DNA of 64,000 nucleotides, taken from NCBI GenBank assembly GCA_903901875.1, contig CAIUSO010000010.1, forward strand, positions 1 through 64,000, read 5' to 3'. Positions 19,184 through 27,613 of the stretch are shown piece after piece. A program made the translations under genes and the position numbers. Source of the stretch: an uncultured Geobacteraceae bacterium (lineage in GTDB: Bacteria; Desulfobacterota; Desulfuromonadia; Geobacterales; Pseudopelobacteraceae). The notes under the pieces are model-generated. The model was not told the origin of the DNA, made no database searches, and saw nothing but the letters and a program-made list of their open reading frames with translations. Position 1 is the first letter of the stretch; every line of letters begins with the position of its first letter.

Positions 19184-20221
19184 ATGTATTACTTTAAGTA
19201 TACAGATTCAACAAACAGTAAAATAAAATATAATAATTCAACTATTGATAATTACGATCTGGTTTCAGCCCGCTACCCGGTGAAACTGACTGATTATTAT
19301 GCATCACTTATTACGTCACCTGACAACCCCATAGGAAGGCAATGTCTTCCCCATATACGCGAACTTGAGGACGAAGTTCAATGCCCGGATCCGCTTACGG
19401 AAAGCTCATTAAGTCCGGTCCCCGGACTGATCCATCGATATCCTGATCGGGTCGTGCTGCTGGTATCAAACCGCTGTCCGGTCTATTGCCGGTTCTGTAT
19501 GCGCAAACGGCATGTGGGCAATGGTGATGCTCCAATGGCAAGAGAGGCACTGAACCGGGCACTTCAGTATATTAACGACCATCCGGCTATCAATGACGTT
19601 ATCCTTTCCGGTGGTGATCCACTGATGCTTGCTGACGAATCACTGACTGCGGTGCTGGACGGAATACGGGCCATCCCCCACGTGTCGGTCATCAGGATCG
19701 GCACCAGGGTGCCGGTGACCTTTCCGGAACGGATAACCGGTGAGCTTGCCAACCTCTTGAAACGATACCATCCCCTTTACATAAATACCCACTTCAATCA
19801 TCCCGATGAAATCACACCGGCATCGCGTTTTGCCTGTGGCGTGCTGGCAGATGCCGGTATCCCCCTGGGCAATCAGACCGTACTTCTCAAAGGGGTCAAT
19901 GATTCCGTAGAAACCATGAAACGGTTGATGACCGGACTTTTGTCTCTGCGGGTAAAGCCCTATTATCTTCATCAGATGGATCTGGTGAAGGGTACCGCAC
20001 ACTTCCGCACTTCAGTAACAACCGGGCTGAAAATCATAGCTGGTATGAGGGGACATATTTCCGGATTGGCCGTTCCCCAGTATGTAATAGATCTGCCGGG
20101 GGGAAAAGGGAAAGTGGCCTTACTCCCCGATGATGTAGAATTCAATGACACCACACTGTCAATACGTACCTACACGGGAGAACGGGTGAGTTACGAGGAT
20201 ATCAGAGAGACTCGGGAGTGA
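19184..20221 (+). CDS. epmB: EF-P (R)-beta-lysine-forming lysine 2,3-aminomutase-type radical SAM protein
   Basis: 345 aa from ATG 19184; an in-frame ATG at 19127 would add 19 residues and cannot be excluded. The radical-SAM CxxxCxxC motif is Cys98-Cys102-Cys105 in CPVYCRFCMRKR, and the SGGDPLM loop and a PLP-dependent aminomutase C-terminal region follow. It sits convergent with efp-epmA, which supports EpmB, the enzyme that converts lysine to beta-lysine for EF-P modification. A free lysine 2,3-aminomutase (KamA) is the alternative. The 3' end overlaps epmA by 20 bp on the opposite strand. Confidence 0.82.
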   Translation: MYYFKYTDSTNSKIKYNNSTIDNYDLVSARYPVKLTDYYASLITSPDNPIGRQCLPHIRELEDEVQCPDPLTESSLSPVPGLIHRYPDRVVLLVSNRCPVYCRFCMRKRHVGNGDAPMAREALNRALQYINDHPAINDVILSGGDPLMLADESLTAVLDGIRAIPHVSVIRIGTRVPVTFPERITGELANLLKRYHPLYINTHFNHPDEITPASRFACGVLADAGIPLGNQTVLLKGVNDSVETMKRLMTGLLSLRVKPYYLHQMDLVKGTAHFRTSVTTGLKIIAGMRGHISGLAVPQYVIDLPGGKGKVALLPDDVEFNDTTLSIRTYTGERVSYEDIRETRE

Positions 20222-21110
20222 ACGCCACCACGTCATCTATCATGTCACTGCCCGCTGCCAGCATGATCAACCGGTCAACCCCCAGAGCGATTCCGGCAGA
20301 TGGGGGCATTGAAGCCAGAGAGTCAAGAAAAGGTTCCGGAATTGGCAAGGGAGAGTTCTCATCTTTAACGCGCTGACGATTCGCTTCAATGAAACGTCTG
20401 CGCTGTTCTTCAGGGTCAGTGAGTTCACTGAAACCGTTTGCCAGCTCCAATCCTCCCACGTACAGTTCAAAGCGTTCTGCCAGATGTGGCTGTTCCGGCT
20501 TGGTACGTGCCAGAGCTGCCAGCTCAGCAGGATAATCAGTCAGAAAAACCGGGGTGTGAAATGCAGCCAGACCCGGCTCGACAACTGACGTCAGAATTTC
20601 CTCGTAGAGGCCGTTTCCGAGGCACTCCCATACGGTGGCATGGGAAAATCGTTCAAAGGCGTCCTGGACCGTTATTCGCTGCCACAGCCCATGGGGAGTG
20701 ATTGAGAGACCATTTCTTCGAAAACCGGTTCCTTCAGGAATAGAGGAGAGGGCGACCTGCCGCAACAACTCTTCACAATCCAGCATCAGGCTCTCATAAT
20801 CAGAATCGGCTCGATACCATTCCAGCATGGTAAATTCCTGGAGGTGCCGGGAGCCTCGCTCGCCGTAACGCCAGCAATGGCAGATCTGGAAAATTTTTTG
20901 ATGTCCCTGGGACAGCAGACGCTTCATGCAGATTTCCGGCGAAGTCTGAAGCTGCAACCCAGGGGAGACGATAATGGGGTTGATATATTCTTCGGGAGCG
21001 TTGGCGGGAATAAGAAGGGGGGTTTCCACTTCCAGAAACCCCCTCGACCAAAAAAAATCACGAATCGTTTTAATGATATTCGCTCGCAGCCTCAAGGCGC
21101 TGCTCTTCAT
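20202..21110 (-). CDS. epmA: EF-P-lysine lysyltransferase (GenX/PoxA)
   Basis: 302 aa, the length of a class II LysRS catalytic core without the anticodon domain. Motif 2 region is ICHCWRYGERGSRHLQEFTMLEW and motif 3 is around AGIALGVDRLIMLAAG; the substrate-pocket sequence VETPLLIPANAPE is near the N-terminus. EpmA activates (R)-beta-lysine and attaches it to a conserved lysine of EF-P, which helps ribosomes pass polyproline. It starts 3 bp after the efp stop and so forms an operon with it. Convergent with the EpmB gene, with a 20-bp overlap. Confidence 0.93.
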   Translation of the reverse strand: MKSSALRLRANIIKTIRDFFWSRGFLEVETPLLIPANAPEEYINPIIVSPGLQLQTSPEICMKRLLSQGHQKIFQICHCWRYGERGSRHLQEFTMLEWYRADSDYESLMLDCEELLRQVALSSIPEGTGFRRNGLSITPHGLWQRITVQDAFERFSHATVWECLGNGLYEEILTSVVEPGLAAFHTPVFLTDYPAELAALARTKPEQPHLAERFELYVGGLELANGFSELTDPEEQRRRFIEANRQRVKDENSPLPIPEPFLDSLASMPPSAGIALGVDRLIMLAAGSDMIDDVVAFTPESL

Positions 21111-21113
21111 GGA

Positions 21114-21677
21114 TTACCCTTTAACCCGTGTCGAGTAATCACCGGTTCGAGTATCAATGACGATCAGCTCACCTTCTTCAATAAACGGAGGAACCCGCAG
21201 TACGTATCCGGTCTCAACGGTGGCCGGCTTGGAATCATTGCCGCTGGTATCACCTTTGGCCCATTGCTCGGTTTCGGTAACACGGAGATTGACAAAATTC
21301 GGAAGTGAAATACCGATGGCCTTTTCACCAAAAAGCATAACTTCCACTTTAAGATTTTCAAGGAGATAATTTTTGGCATCGCCCATGGCAGCTTCTTCCA
21401 TGACAACCTGCTCATAGGTCTGCTGATCCATAAACGTATAATGGTTTCCTTCTTTATAGAGGTACTCCATGGTACGTTCTTCAAGACTGGCCGGCTCGAA
21501 TGACTCACCGGAACGATAGGTTCTGTCAAGGAGTGAGCCGTTAATCATATTACGCATCTTGGTGCGGTAGAGTGCCTGTCCTTTTCCCGGCTTGACAAAA
21601 TCAAATGCCACAACCAGATAGGGATCTCCATCAAGAATAATTTTCAGACCTTTTTTTAAATCGGCTACGGTGTACAT
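21114..21677 (-). CDS. efp: Translation elongation factor P
   Basis: 187 aa from ATG 21677, preceded by AGGA at good spacing; a longer in-frame start at 21740 is unlikely because MYTVADLKKGLKI is the normal N-terminus. EF-P binds the ribosome between P and E sites and relieves stalling at polyproline. The modified lysine is Lys32 in the KPGKGQA loop, corresponding to Lys34 of E. coli EF-P. All three beta-barrel domains are present. EpmA follows directly and EpmB is convergent, so modification by beta-lysine is predicted. Confidence 0.96.
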   Translation of the reverse strand: MYTVADLKKGLKIILDGDPYLVVAFDFVKPGKGQALYRTKMRNMINGSLLDRTYRSGESFEPASLEERTMEYLYKEGNHYTFMDQQTYEQVVMEEAAMGDAKNYLLENLKVEVMLFGEKAIGISLPNFVNLRVTETEQWAKGDTSGNDSKPATVETGYVLRVPPFIEEGELIVIDTRTGDYSTRVKG

Positions 21678-21712
21678 GGCTTCCTCGCTCAGTGTATTTT
21701 GAAACAAGACAA

Positions 21713-21732
21713 GCCCTCCTGAAAGGACGGGC
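21713..21732 (-). terminator. Possible weak terminator after infA
   Basis: On the minus strand the imperfect stem GCCCGTCCT/AGGAGGGC (mismatched at one G-G pair) with a three-base loop lies between infA and efp and is followed by a moderately T-rich stretch. It could reduce read-through from infA into efp; efficiency is uncertain. Confidence 0.35.
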
Positions 21733-21764
21733 CTGTGCATATGGGATTACGGGAAAACTGAAAG

Positions 21765-21983
21765 TTATTTGGCGCGATAGGTTATACGACCACGGGTAAG
21801 ATCGTAGGGGGAAAGCTCTACGGTAACCTTGTCTCCGGGGAGTATCTTGATAAAGTACTTTCTCATTTTACCGGAAATATGGGCGAGAACCACATGCTCA
21901 TTCTCCAGCTTAACTCGAAACATAGCATTCGGTAACGGTTCAATTACGGTGCCTTCTACTTCGATCGCCTCTTCTTTACTCAT
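21765..21983 (-). CDS. infA: Translation initiation factor IF-1
   Basis: 72 aa, exactly the family length. S1/OB-fold protein that binds the 30S A site during initiation. Characteristic sequences are [20 protein letters not shown] and [17 protein letters not shown], ending in [11 protein letters not shown]. The ATG at 21983 has a GAGGAG Shine-Dalgarno with about 10-nt spacing. Leftward, it is followed by efp and epmA; a promoter lies at 22032-22059. Confidence 0.98.
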   Translation of the reverse strand: MSKEEAIEVEGTVIEPLPNAMFRVKLENEHVVLAHISGKMRKYFIKILPGDKVTVELSPYDLTRGRITYRAK

Positions 21984-22031
21984 ACCTTACCAGCTCCTCA
22001 GCTTGCATTTGAATTCAACTTCGCTACCTTA

Positions 22032-22059
22032 CTTATAGTACCTATAAAATGCAAGTTAA
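22032..22059 (-). promoter_or_regulatory. Likely promoter of infA
   Basis: On the minus strand TTAACT (22054-22059) and TATAAG (22032-22037) are separated by 16 bases. The -10 region lies in a small palindrome, TTATAG-TAC-CTATAA. Leader to the infA ATG is about 40 nt. Confidence 0.45.
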
Positions 22060-22140
22060 TTATGGATATAAATCGGTAAATGTCCCATAAGATATATTAT
22101 GTTAAGTACGGTACATATTTTCAGCCAATGACGAACAATG

Positions 22141-22170
22141 TTGAAATGAGAGTGTTGGTTGCGGTATACA
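22141..22170 (+). promoter_or_regulatory. Likely promoter of the DUF4384 gene
   Basis: TTGAAA (22141-22146), 18-base spacer, TATACA (22165-22170). Expected transcription start is about 25 nt before the GTG start at 22202, leaving room for the GGGAGG site at 22191-22196. Confidence 0.45.
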
Positions 22171-22201
22171 GGATACGCAGTTTCAAGTTTGGGAGGTGAT
22201 T

Positions 22202-23668
22202 GTGCACACTACTAAGACTATCTTCACGTTTCTTATTATATTATTGGTTTTGAATGTTTCGGCAGCTCCTCCCGCTTTTGCAGCCTGGTTCGGCACCGGA
22301 AGCCGCAATGAGTCATCGGAAACGACTCATCCGGTCTTTTCGTCATTGTCTGAAATGGCCGATTCCATGGCAAAGGAATTAAAGGATGCACATCCCGGCA
22401 TCAAGCTCAAGCTCTGCCTGGACAAAGAAGATATTCGTGAAGATCAGGAACTGAGGAATGTACCCTTTGCCGATATGCTGACCAATGAACTTGAACGGGC
22501 CTTCAGTCGTGCCGGTTTCAGTTTTGAGGCTCACAATCTTGATAATACCGATTATCTGATTTCGGTCAACTACCATCGCACCACGGAAAACGTTGCGGTG
22601 TATCTGAAATTAAAAAAAGTTAAGGATGATTCCTATCGTAACATGCAGGGAAACTATCAGATGTCTCTCCAGAAACTGCCACGGGACTGCTTCTTTGAGA
22701 ACCTTGACAGTAAACTGGCACGACTCTCTTCCCGAGTTTCCCAGGGATGGAATAAGTCGGGAGCACTTTCTCTTCTGGTAACACCGGTTGTTGAAGCCAG
22801 ACGTAAATATTCGAGCCCCTTTTCAGAATATGCTACCGGTAAGCTCAAGACCAATTTTTCCAATCTTCCTACCTTCTTCCGACTTATTGAGGAGAAGCCG
22901 ACTGCGGGAAAAAGTGCTCCCCGTTCCGTTGAAAAATCAGCGGACCTTTCGGGTACCGATGCTCGAATCGCAGGTGCAAATGCCGTTCTTGAAGGGGTCT
23001 ATCTGCGAGGGATAGAGATGGTGAATATTTCACTCACCATGAAGGATTTGAAGGGAAATGTTCTGGCAAGTGCCGATGAAAACATACCTCTTGGACTGAT
23101 TACTTTCAGCCTTGATAATGATATTGCCGATAATCTTGCCTTAATTGCCGATACCGAACATGAAAACTCCCGTATGGTGCGTGTTTCAACGACCAAGGGG
23201 GGCAACTATCAGGTGTTCCGCAACGGAGAGACCGTAAACTTCACCGTTCAGGTCTCAAAACCGCTCTATGTTTACCTCTATGATATTAATCCAAATGGTG
23301 AAGTCACGTTGCTCAGTCCAAAGCTTGGAGAACCCGAATACCCCCGTCTTCCCGGACTACTCTATTCAATCCCGGAAGCGAGCGACAGCTGGGAGATTAA
23401 AGTTGAAGCCCCTTTCGGGAAAGATGCCGTGAAACTTTTTGCCTCGGACCATCGACTGCCAATTCCAAAAATAAACGGTCAAGCTCCGCCGCGCAGTATC
23501 ATTAACGGCACCCGTGGACTTAATCGTGTGGATAAGGTACAAAAGGAACTGGTTTCCCAACCGGTTATTAACGGGCTTGATCTGGTTGATTACTATAAAG
23601 GTGCTGCCATCCAGGCGGGTACTACCCTCTATGAATCAACGGTATTTATTGAAACCAGAGAAAATTAG
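22202..23668 (+). CDS. Secreted DUF4384-domain protein
   Basis: 488 aa. GTG at 22202 is chosen because the GGGAGG Shine-Dalgarno (22191-22196) ends five bases before it; an in-frame GTG at 22196 overlaps that site. A signal peptide ends around AFA-AW, so the protein is exported. The C-terminal third (about 320-420) carries the DUF4384 pattern NYQVFRNGETVNFTVQVSKP followed by PLYVYLYDINPNGEVTLL, a fold linked to stress-response secreted proteins. The middle resembles curli/CsgG-like lipid-free envelope proteins (LVTPVVEARRKY and a repeat of adhesion-like turns), but I do not assign a function. Sits between infA (divergent) and aguA (same strand, 18 bp). Confidence 0.7.
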   Translation: MHTTKTIFTFLIILLVLNVSAAPPAFAAWFGTGSRNESSETTHPVFSSLSEMADSMAKELKDAHPGIKLKLCLDKEDIREDQELRNVPFADMLTNELERAFSRAGFSFEAHNLDNTDYLISVNYHRTTENVAVYLKLKKVKDDSYRNMQGNYQMSLQKLPRDCFFENLDSKLARLSSRVSQGWNKSGALSLLVTPVVEARRKYSSPFSEYATGKLKTNFSNLPTFFRLIEEKPTAGKSAPRSVEKSADLSGTDARIAGANAVLEGVYLRGIEMVNISLTMKDLKGNVLASADENIPLGLITFSLDNDIADNLALIADTEHENSRMVRVSTTKGGNYQVFRNGETVNFTVQVSKPLYVYLYDINPNGEVTLLSPKLGEPEYPRLPGLLYSIPEASDSWEIKVEAPFGKDAVKLFASDHRLPIPKINGQAPPRSIINGTRGLNRVDKVQKELVSQPVINGLDLVDYYKGAAIQAGTTLYESTVFIETREN

Positions 23669-23686
23669 CAACGAGGAGAATACAGG

Positions 23687-24715
23687 GTGAAACTACGCTT
23701 ACCTGCTGAGTGGGAAATGCAAGATGCTGTTTTGATGGCCTGGCCCCATGAGGGTACTGACTGGTCATATATGCTGGACGATATTCGACCGGTATTTACC
23801 GAAATTATCAAATCGATTACCCGATTTGAGCGGGTACTCCTTACCACCCCACATGTGCGGTCCACCACCGCCTACCTGGCAAAAGATGGATTGGTTAATC
23901 TTGACAACGTAATTTTCTGTGAGATGCCCAACAACGATACCTGGTCCCGTGATTTCGGGCCGGTGACCGTTCATTACGAAAACAAACCGGTTCTTCTTGA
24001 TTTCGCTTTCAATGGCTGGGGACGCAAATTTCCTTCGTTTCATGATAACATGATTACCAGACGCCTGAAACAGGCCGGTCATCTGGCACCAAAAGTTAAC
24101 ACCATCGGCCTGATACTCGAAGGTGGCAGCATAGAGAGCGACGGCCTTGGCACCCTGCTCACAACGACGGAATGCCTGTTATCTCCAAACCGTAATCCTC
24201 AACTTGATCAACGTGAAATTGAACAGGCTCTCGCCTCTCTCCTCGGGGCACAACGTGTTCTCTGGCTGAAACATGGGCATTTAGCTGGCGATGATACCGA
24301 TTCACACATCGACACTCTGGCCCGTATCTGCCCGAACAATACGATTGTGTATCAGGCCTGCGACAATCCCCTCGATGAACATTTTGAAGCATTAATGCTG
24401 ATGGAGCAGGAACTAAAGGGATTCACAGCCCCCGATGGTTCTTCCTATCACCTGGTTCCCCTCCCCTGGCCAAAGGCCCGGTTTGACGAAGAGTCCCACC
24501 GACTCCCCGCCACCTATGCCAATTTCCTGATTATTAATGGAGCCGTTCTGGTACCGACGTACCGGGACAGTGAACGTGATAATAAAGCTCTGGAATGTGT
24601 TGCGACGGCCTTTCCCGGACGTGAAATAATCGGAATTGACTGCCTTCCGCTCCTTGAACAGCATGGCTCGCTCCACTGCGTAACCATGCACCTCCCCCAT
24701 GGTGTGTTGCCATGA
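23687..24715 (+). CDS. aguA: Agmatine deiminase
   Basis: 342 aa, family length. Hydrolyses agmatine to N-carbamoylputrescine and ammonia. Peptidyl-arginine-deiminase-like fold with WPHEGTDW near the N-terminus, DTWSRDFGP substrate motif, HLAGDDTDSHIDT and the nucleophile Cys331 in GSLHCVTMHLP. The start is GTG, preceded by GAGGAG. The gene overlaps aguB by 4 bp (ATGA), so both steps to putrescine are co-expressed. Arginine decarboxylase, which would feed it, is not in the window. Confidence 0.95.
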   Translation: MKLRLPAEWEMQDAVLMAWPHEGTDWSYMLDDIRPVFTEIIKSITRFERVLLTTPHVRSTTAYLAKDGLVNLDNVIFCEMPNNDTWSRDFGPVTVHYENKPVLLDFAFNGWGRKFPSFHDNMITRRLKQAGHLAPKVNTIGLILEGGSIESDGLGTLLTTTECLLSPNRNPQLDQREIEQALASLLGAQRVLWLKHGHLAGDDTDSHIDTLARICPNNTIVYQACDNPLDEHFEALMLMEQELKGFTAPDGSSYHLVPLPWPKARFDEESHRLPATYANFLIINGAVLVPTYRDSERDNKALECVATAFPGREIIGIDCLPLLEQHGSLHCVTMHLPHGVLP

Positions 24716-25593
24716 CCATACTCACCGCTGCCTTGATACAGCAGCACTGTACTGCTGATCGGCTCGATAACCTGACCCGAAGCGAGGGGATGATCCGCCG
24801 GGCGGCAGCCTCGGGGGCTTCCCTCGTTATTCTTCAGGAGCTGCACACCTCAACCTATTTCTGTCAGGTTGAATCCCCTTCCCTCTTTGACCTCGCCGAA
24901 TCCATACCGGGACCGACATCCACCGCTTTGGGTGCCTTGGCAGCCGAACTGAACATTGTCATTGTCGCTTCGCTTTTTGAGCGACGGGCACCGGGACTTT
25001 ACCATAACACCGCAGTCGTTCTGGAAAAAGACGGAACCATAGCGGGGAAATACCGTAAAATGCACATCCCCGACGATCCCGGTTTTTATGAGAAATTTTA
25101 TTTCACCCCCGGAGACCTCGGTTTTACTCCGATACAAACCTCGGTCGGCTCCCTGGGGGTCCTGGTCTGCTGGGACCAGTGGTACCCGGAGGCAGCACGG
25201 CTCATGGCACTGGCCGGGGCGGACCTGTTGATCTATCCAACGGCAATCGGCTGGGATCCTGAAGACAGGGCAGATGAAAAAGAGCGACAATGTGATGCCT
25301 GGTTCACCGTACAGCGGGGCCATGCGGTTGCCAATGGTCTGCCCGTACTGGCTGTTAACCGGGTCGGCCTCGAACAGGCACCCCGGGGCGATGGTGCCAT
25401 ACAGTTCTGGGGAGGTAGTTTCGTTGCCGGACCACAGGGGGAGATACTGGCACAGGCATCAAAAGATAAAGAAGAAATACTAATGGTCACCATTGATCGC
25501 AGCCGAAGTGAGACTGTTCGCAGAATCTGGCCATTTCTTCGGGATCGCAGAATCGATGAGTATGGTGAGTTGGTGAAACGCTTCAGGGACTGA
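24712..25593 (+). CDS. aguB: N-carbamoylputrescine amidase
   Basis: 293 aa nitrilase-superfamily enzyme that converts N-carbamoylputrescine to putrescine, CO2 and ammonia. The Glu-Lys-Cys triad is Glu43 (LQELHTSTYF), Lys116 (YRKMHIPDDPGFYEKFYFTP) and Cys153 (LVCWDQWYPEAAR). The DDPGFYEK stretch is typical of plant/bacterial AguB. It starts within the aguA stop codon. The 3' end overlaps the convergent GT9 gene by 11 bp. Confidence 0.95.
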   Translation: MTILTAALIQQHCTADRLDNLTRSEGMIRRAAASGASLVILQELHTSTYFCQVESPSLFDLAESIPGPTSTALGALAAELNIVIVASLFERRAPGLYHNTAVVLEKDGTIAGKYRKMHIPDDPGFYEKFYFTPGDLGFTPIQTSVGSLGVLVCWDQWYPEAARLMALAGADLLIYPTAIGWDPEDRADEKERQCDAWFTVQRGHAVANGLPVLAVNRVGLEQAPRGDGAIQFWGGSFVAGPQGEILAQASKDKEEILMVTIDRSRSETVRRIWPFLRDRRIDEYGELVKRFRD

Positions 25594-26686
25594 TACTCGG
25601 GAGGCTGGCACTAATAAGTTGATCCAAGGTGGCGACAACCTCTTCAACGGCAATGCCCCCCATACACTCCACCTTGTGTGGGCACGGGGGAGTTGTTCCA
25701 AAGGTCGTGCAGGGAGAGCAGTGAATATTCTTATTGATTATGCGGTGTTTAGCTCCACGTGGTGCCCATTTTTCAGCTCTTCCGGGACCGAAAAGTGATA
25801 CCGTCGGTACGCCCAATCCCACGGCGAGATGAAGTATTCCCGAGTCACCGCTCAGCACTATGCTGCTTTTCCCGATTACCGCTGCCGTTTCCACCAGGGT
25901 AGTAGCGCCGGCAAGATTAATTCCGTCGTTGTCATGTATGATCTCATTACCGATGGTTAAATCCTCCGTACCTCCAACCACCACAACTCCGTATCCCCTT
26001 TCACTGAGTGCGTTGGCAACCCGATTGAAACGCCCTCCCCCCCATCTCCGCTCAGAAATACTTGCACCGGGGAAAATGGTGACAAATTGTTTGCCGCGTA
26101 AAGGTTCCAGCAGCAGAGTGGACCGACAATCCTCCCGTTCAGGTATCACAAGATACGATTTTTCGGTCAAGCTATCCGTGTCTACGCGTACCCCCAATGG
26201 AATAAGGAGATTTGCAAAACTTTCCAATTCATAATCGGCATGGGAGTAAGGGACGAGGTGGGTAAACATTCTCCGTCGACCATTGGTATTGAAGCCAATC
26301 TTAACCGGAGATGTCACCAGTCGAGCAACAACTGAAGACAGTCGATGCCACTGTTCCGTATCTATCACGACATCAAAACGGCTCTTAAACACCCTACCCA
26401 GCTCAGCTGGCCTATCATACAGAAAAACGGTATTGACCTCCGGTACCAACGGGAATACACCACCGTTTCGTCGTTCAGCCAGCACCGTAATATGGATCGC
26501 GGGGAAGTTTTTCCTAAGAAGTTTTATGACGGGAGCCAGGAGGACCGCATCGCCAATACCGCCGGGGCGGATGAAAAGAACACGCCCCGGCGGTATTGGG
26601 AGTTTATTCAGTGGAGGTGAGGGCAGAAGCCTTGCCAGTATTTCGCCAATGGCAGAATCAAGATTCTTAAGCAGACGATTATTCAC
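25583..26686 (-). CDS. GT9-family glycosyltransferase (heptosyltransferase-like)
   Basis: 367 aa, GTG start. Two-domain GT-B fold with VLFIRPGGIGDAVLLAPVI at the N-terminus and the second-domain motif SGDSGILHLAVGLGVPTVSLFGP, both typical of ADP-heptose:LPS heptosyltransferases. The C-terminal IHCSPCTTFGTTPPCPHKVECMG cysteine cluster is common in this family. It is the last gene of the leftward locus beginning upstream with the ABC, GT-C and UbiA genes, 51 bp after ubiA-like. Actual acceptor unknown; lipopolysaccharide core or a surface glycan is likely. Confidence 0.85.
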   Translation of the reverse strand: MNNRLLKNLDSAIGEILARLLPSPPLNKLPIPPGRVLFIRPGGIGDAVLLAPVIKLLRKNFPAIHITVLAERRNGGVFPLVPEVNTVFLYDRPAELGRVFKSRFDVVIDTEQWHRLSSVVARLVTSPVKIGFNTNGRRRMFTHLVPYSHADYELESFANLLIPLGVRVDTDSLTEKSYLVIPEREDCRSTLLLEPLRGKQFVTIFPGASISERRWGGGRFNRVANALSERGYGVVVVGGTEDLTIGNEIIHDNDGINLAGATTLVETAAVIGKSSIVLSGDSGILHLAVGLGVPTVSLFGPGRAEKWAPRGAKHRIINKNIHCSPCTTFGTTPPCPHKVECMGGIAVEEVVATLDQLISASLPSISP

Positions 26687-26737
26687 AAATTTTCACCAGA
26701 ATGGCAAGGAGTGTCGAAATAAAACTCTACGCAGCTG

Positions 26738-27592
26738 TCATCCCCCATAGGTCACCCACCCGACCAATACTGTCCAGAGAAAACCGACCACCAGCAAAGG
26801 AAGATCCTTCGTCAAAGATTCGGTGGGGTCTCCACCTTGTCCCGACTGAACCCGGTATATATAGCGCATCATGCCAAAACAACAAAGTGGAATAGATATG
26901 ACCAATAGAGGTGAATGGCGGGTTAAAACGTACATTGCATAGGTAACAAGTACGGACCCTCCGGTCATGAGCATAATTCCGTCAAGATATCCATCGGGAT
27001 AACTTCCGAGGGATGAACGATGAATTACCGCCTCGCTTCCCAACTGTTTTTTTTCTGCTACCCGCTTTCCCGAGCTCAAAAAAATGGAAAGCAAGAAAAC
27101 GCTTAAAAACAGCCATTCGGAAATGTGAACCTGAAAGGCCTCACCACCTGCCTGCAGTCTGAGGAGGAAACCGGAAGAAATACAGAAAATATCCAAGAGG
27201 ACAACATGCTTTAACGTTATGCTGTAACAAAAGGAAATTACCAGATAGATCAAGATGCAAACGAGAAAGTATCTTGAAATTGTTGCCGCAAGTACGCAAC
27301 CAACCAGTACCAGTACCACAGACAGTATGAGAGCGGTTACTATGGAGACCTGCCCGGAAGCTATGGGTCTTCTACATTTTTTCGGGTGATGGCTGTCATG
27401 CTGTTTATCCATAATATCATTGAAAATATAGGTGGCACTGGACACAAAGGAAAAGGAACAAAAAGCTCGAAGCGAGAGGTTTCCGTCAAAGGTACTTATC
27501 AGCGTACCTCCAAGAAAAGGGGGGAAGAACAGCATCAGGTTCTTGAGCCACTGTCGGACTCGGATGAGCTTACCTATGGTTACAATATGCAT
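26738..27592 (-). CDS. UbiA-family prenyltransferase, decaprenyl-phosphate phosphoribosyltransferase-like
   Basis: 284 aa from ATG 27592, preceded by GCGGAG; an in-frame TTG at 27613 is possible. About eight membrane helices. The first Asp-rich motif is NDIMDKQHD (Asn58-Asp66), followed by the SSGKRVAEKKQLG loop seen in DPPR synthases, which transfer phosphoribose from PRPP to decaprenyl phosphate. Those make the precursor of D-arabinofuranose and D-ribose donors. It lies in the same leftward cluster as two GT-C membrane proteins and downstream of pilA, which is why glycan-donor synthesis is suspected. Other UbiA activities (polyprenyl-quinone precursors) are less likely. Confidence 0.75.
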   Translation of the reverse strand: MHIVTIGKLIRVRQWLKNLMLFFPPFLGGTLISTFDGNLSLRAFCSFSFVSSATYIFNDIMDKQHDSHHPKKCRRPIASGQVSIVTALILSVVLVLVGCVLAATISRYFLVCILIYLVISFCYSITLKHVVLLDIFCISSGFLLRLQAGGEAFQVHISEWLFLSVFLLSIFLSSGKRVAEKKQLGSEAVIHRSSLGSYPDGYLDGIMLMTGGSVLVTYAMYVLTRHSPLLVISIPLCCFGMMRYIYRVQSGQGGDPTESLTKDLPLLVVGFLWTVLVGWVTYGG

Positions 27593-27613
27593 GGTAATGT
27601 ACTCCGCTGCCAA

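Noticed and set aside
26387..26620. Plus-strand frame inside the GT9 gene
   Set aside because: Antisense to a confident glycosyltransferase and without domain similarity.
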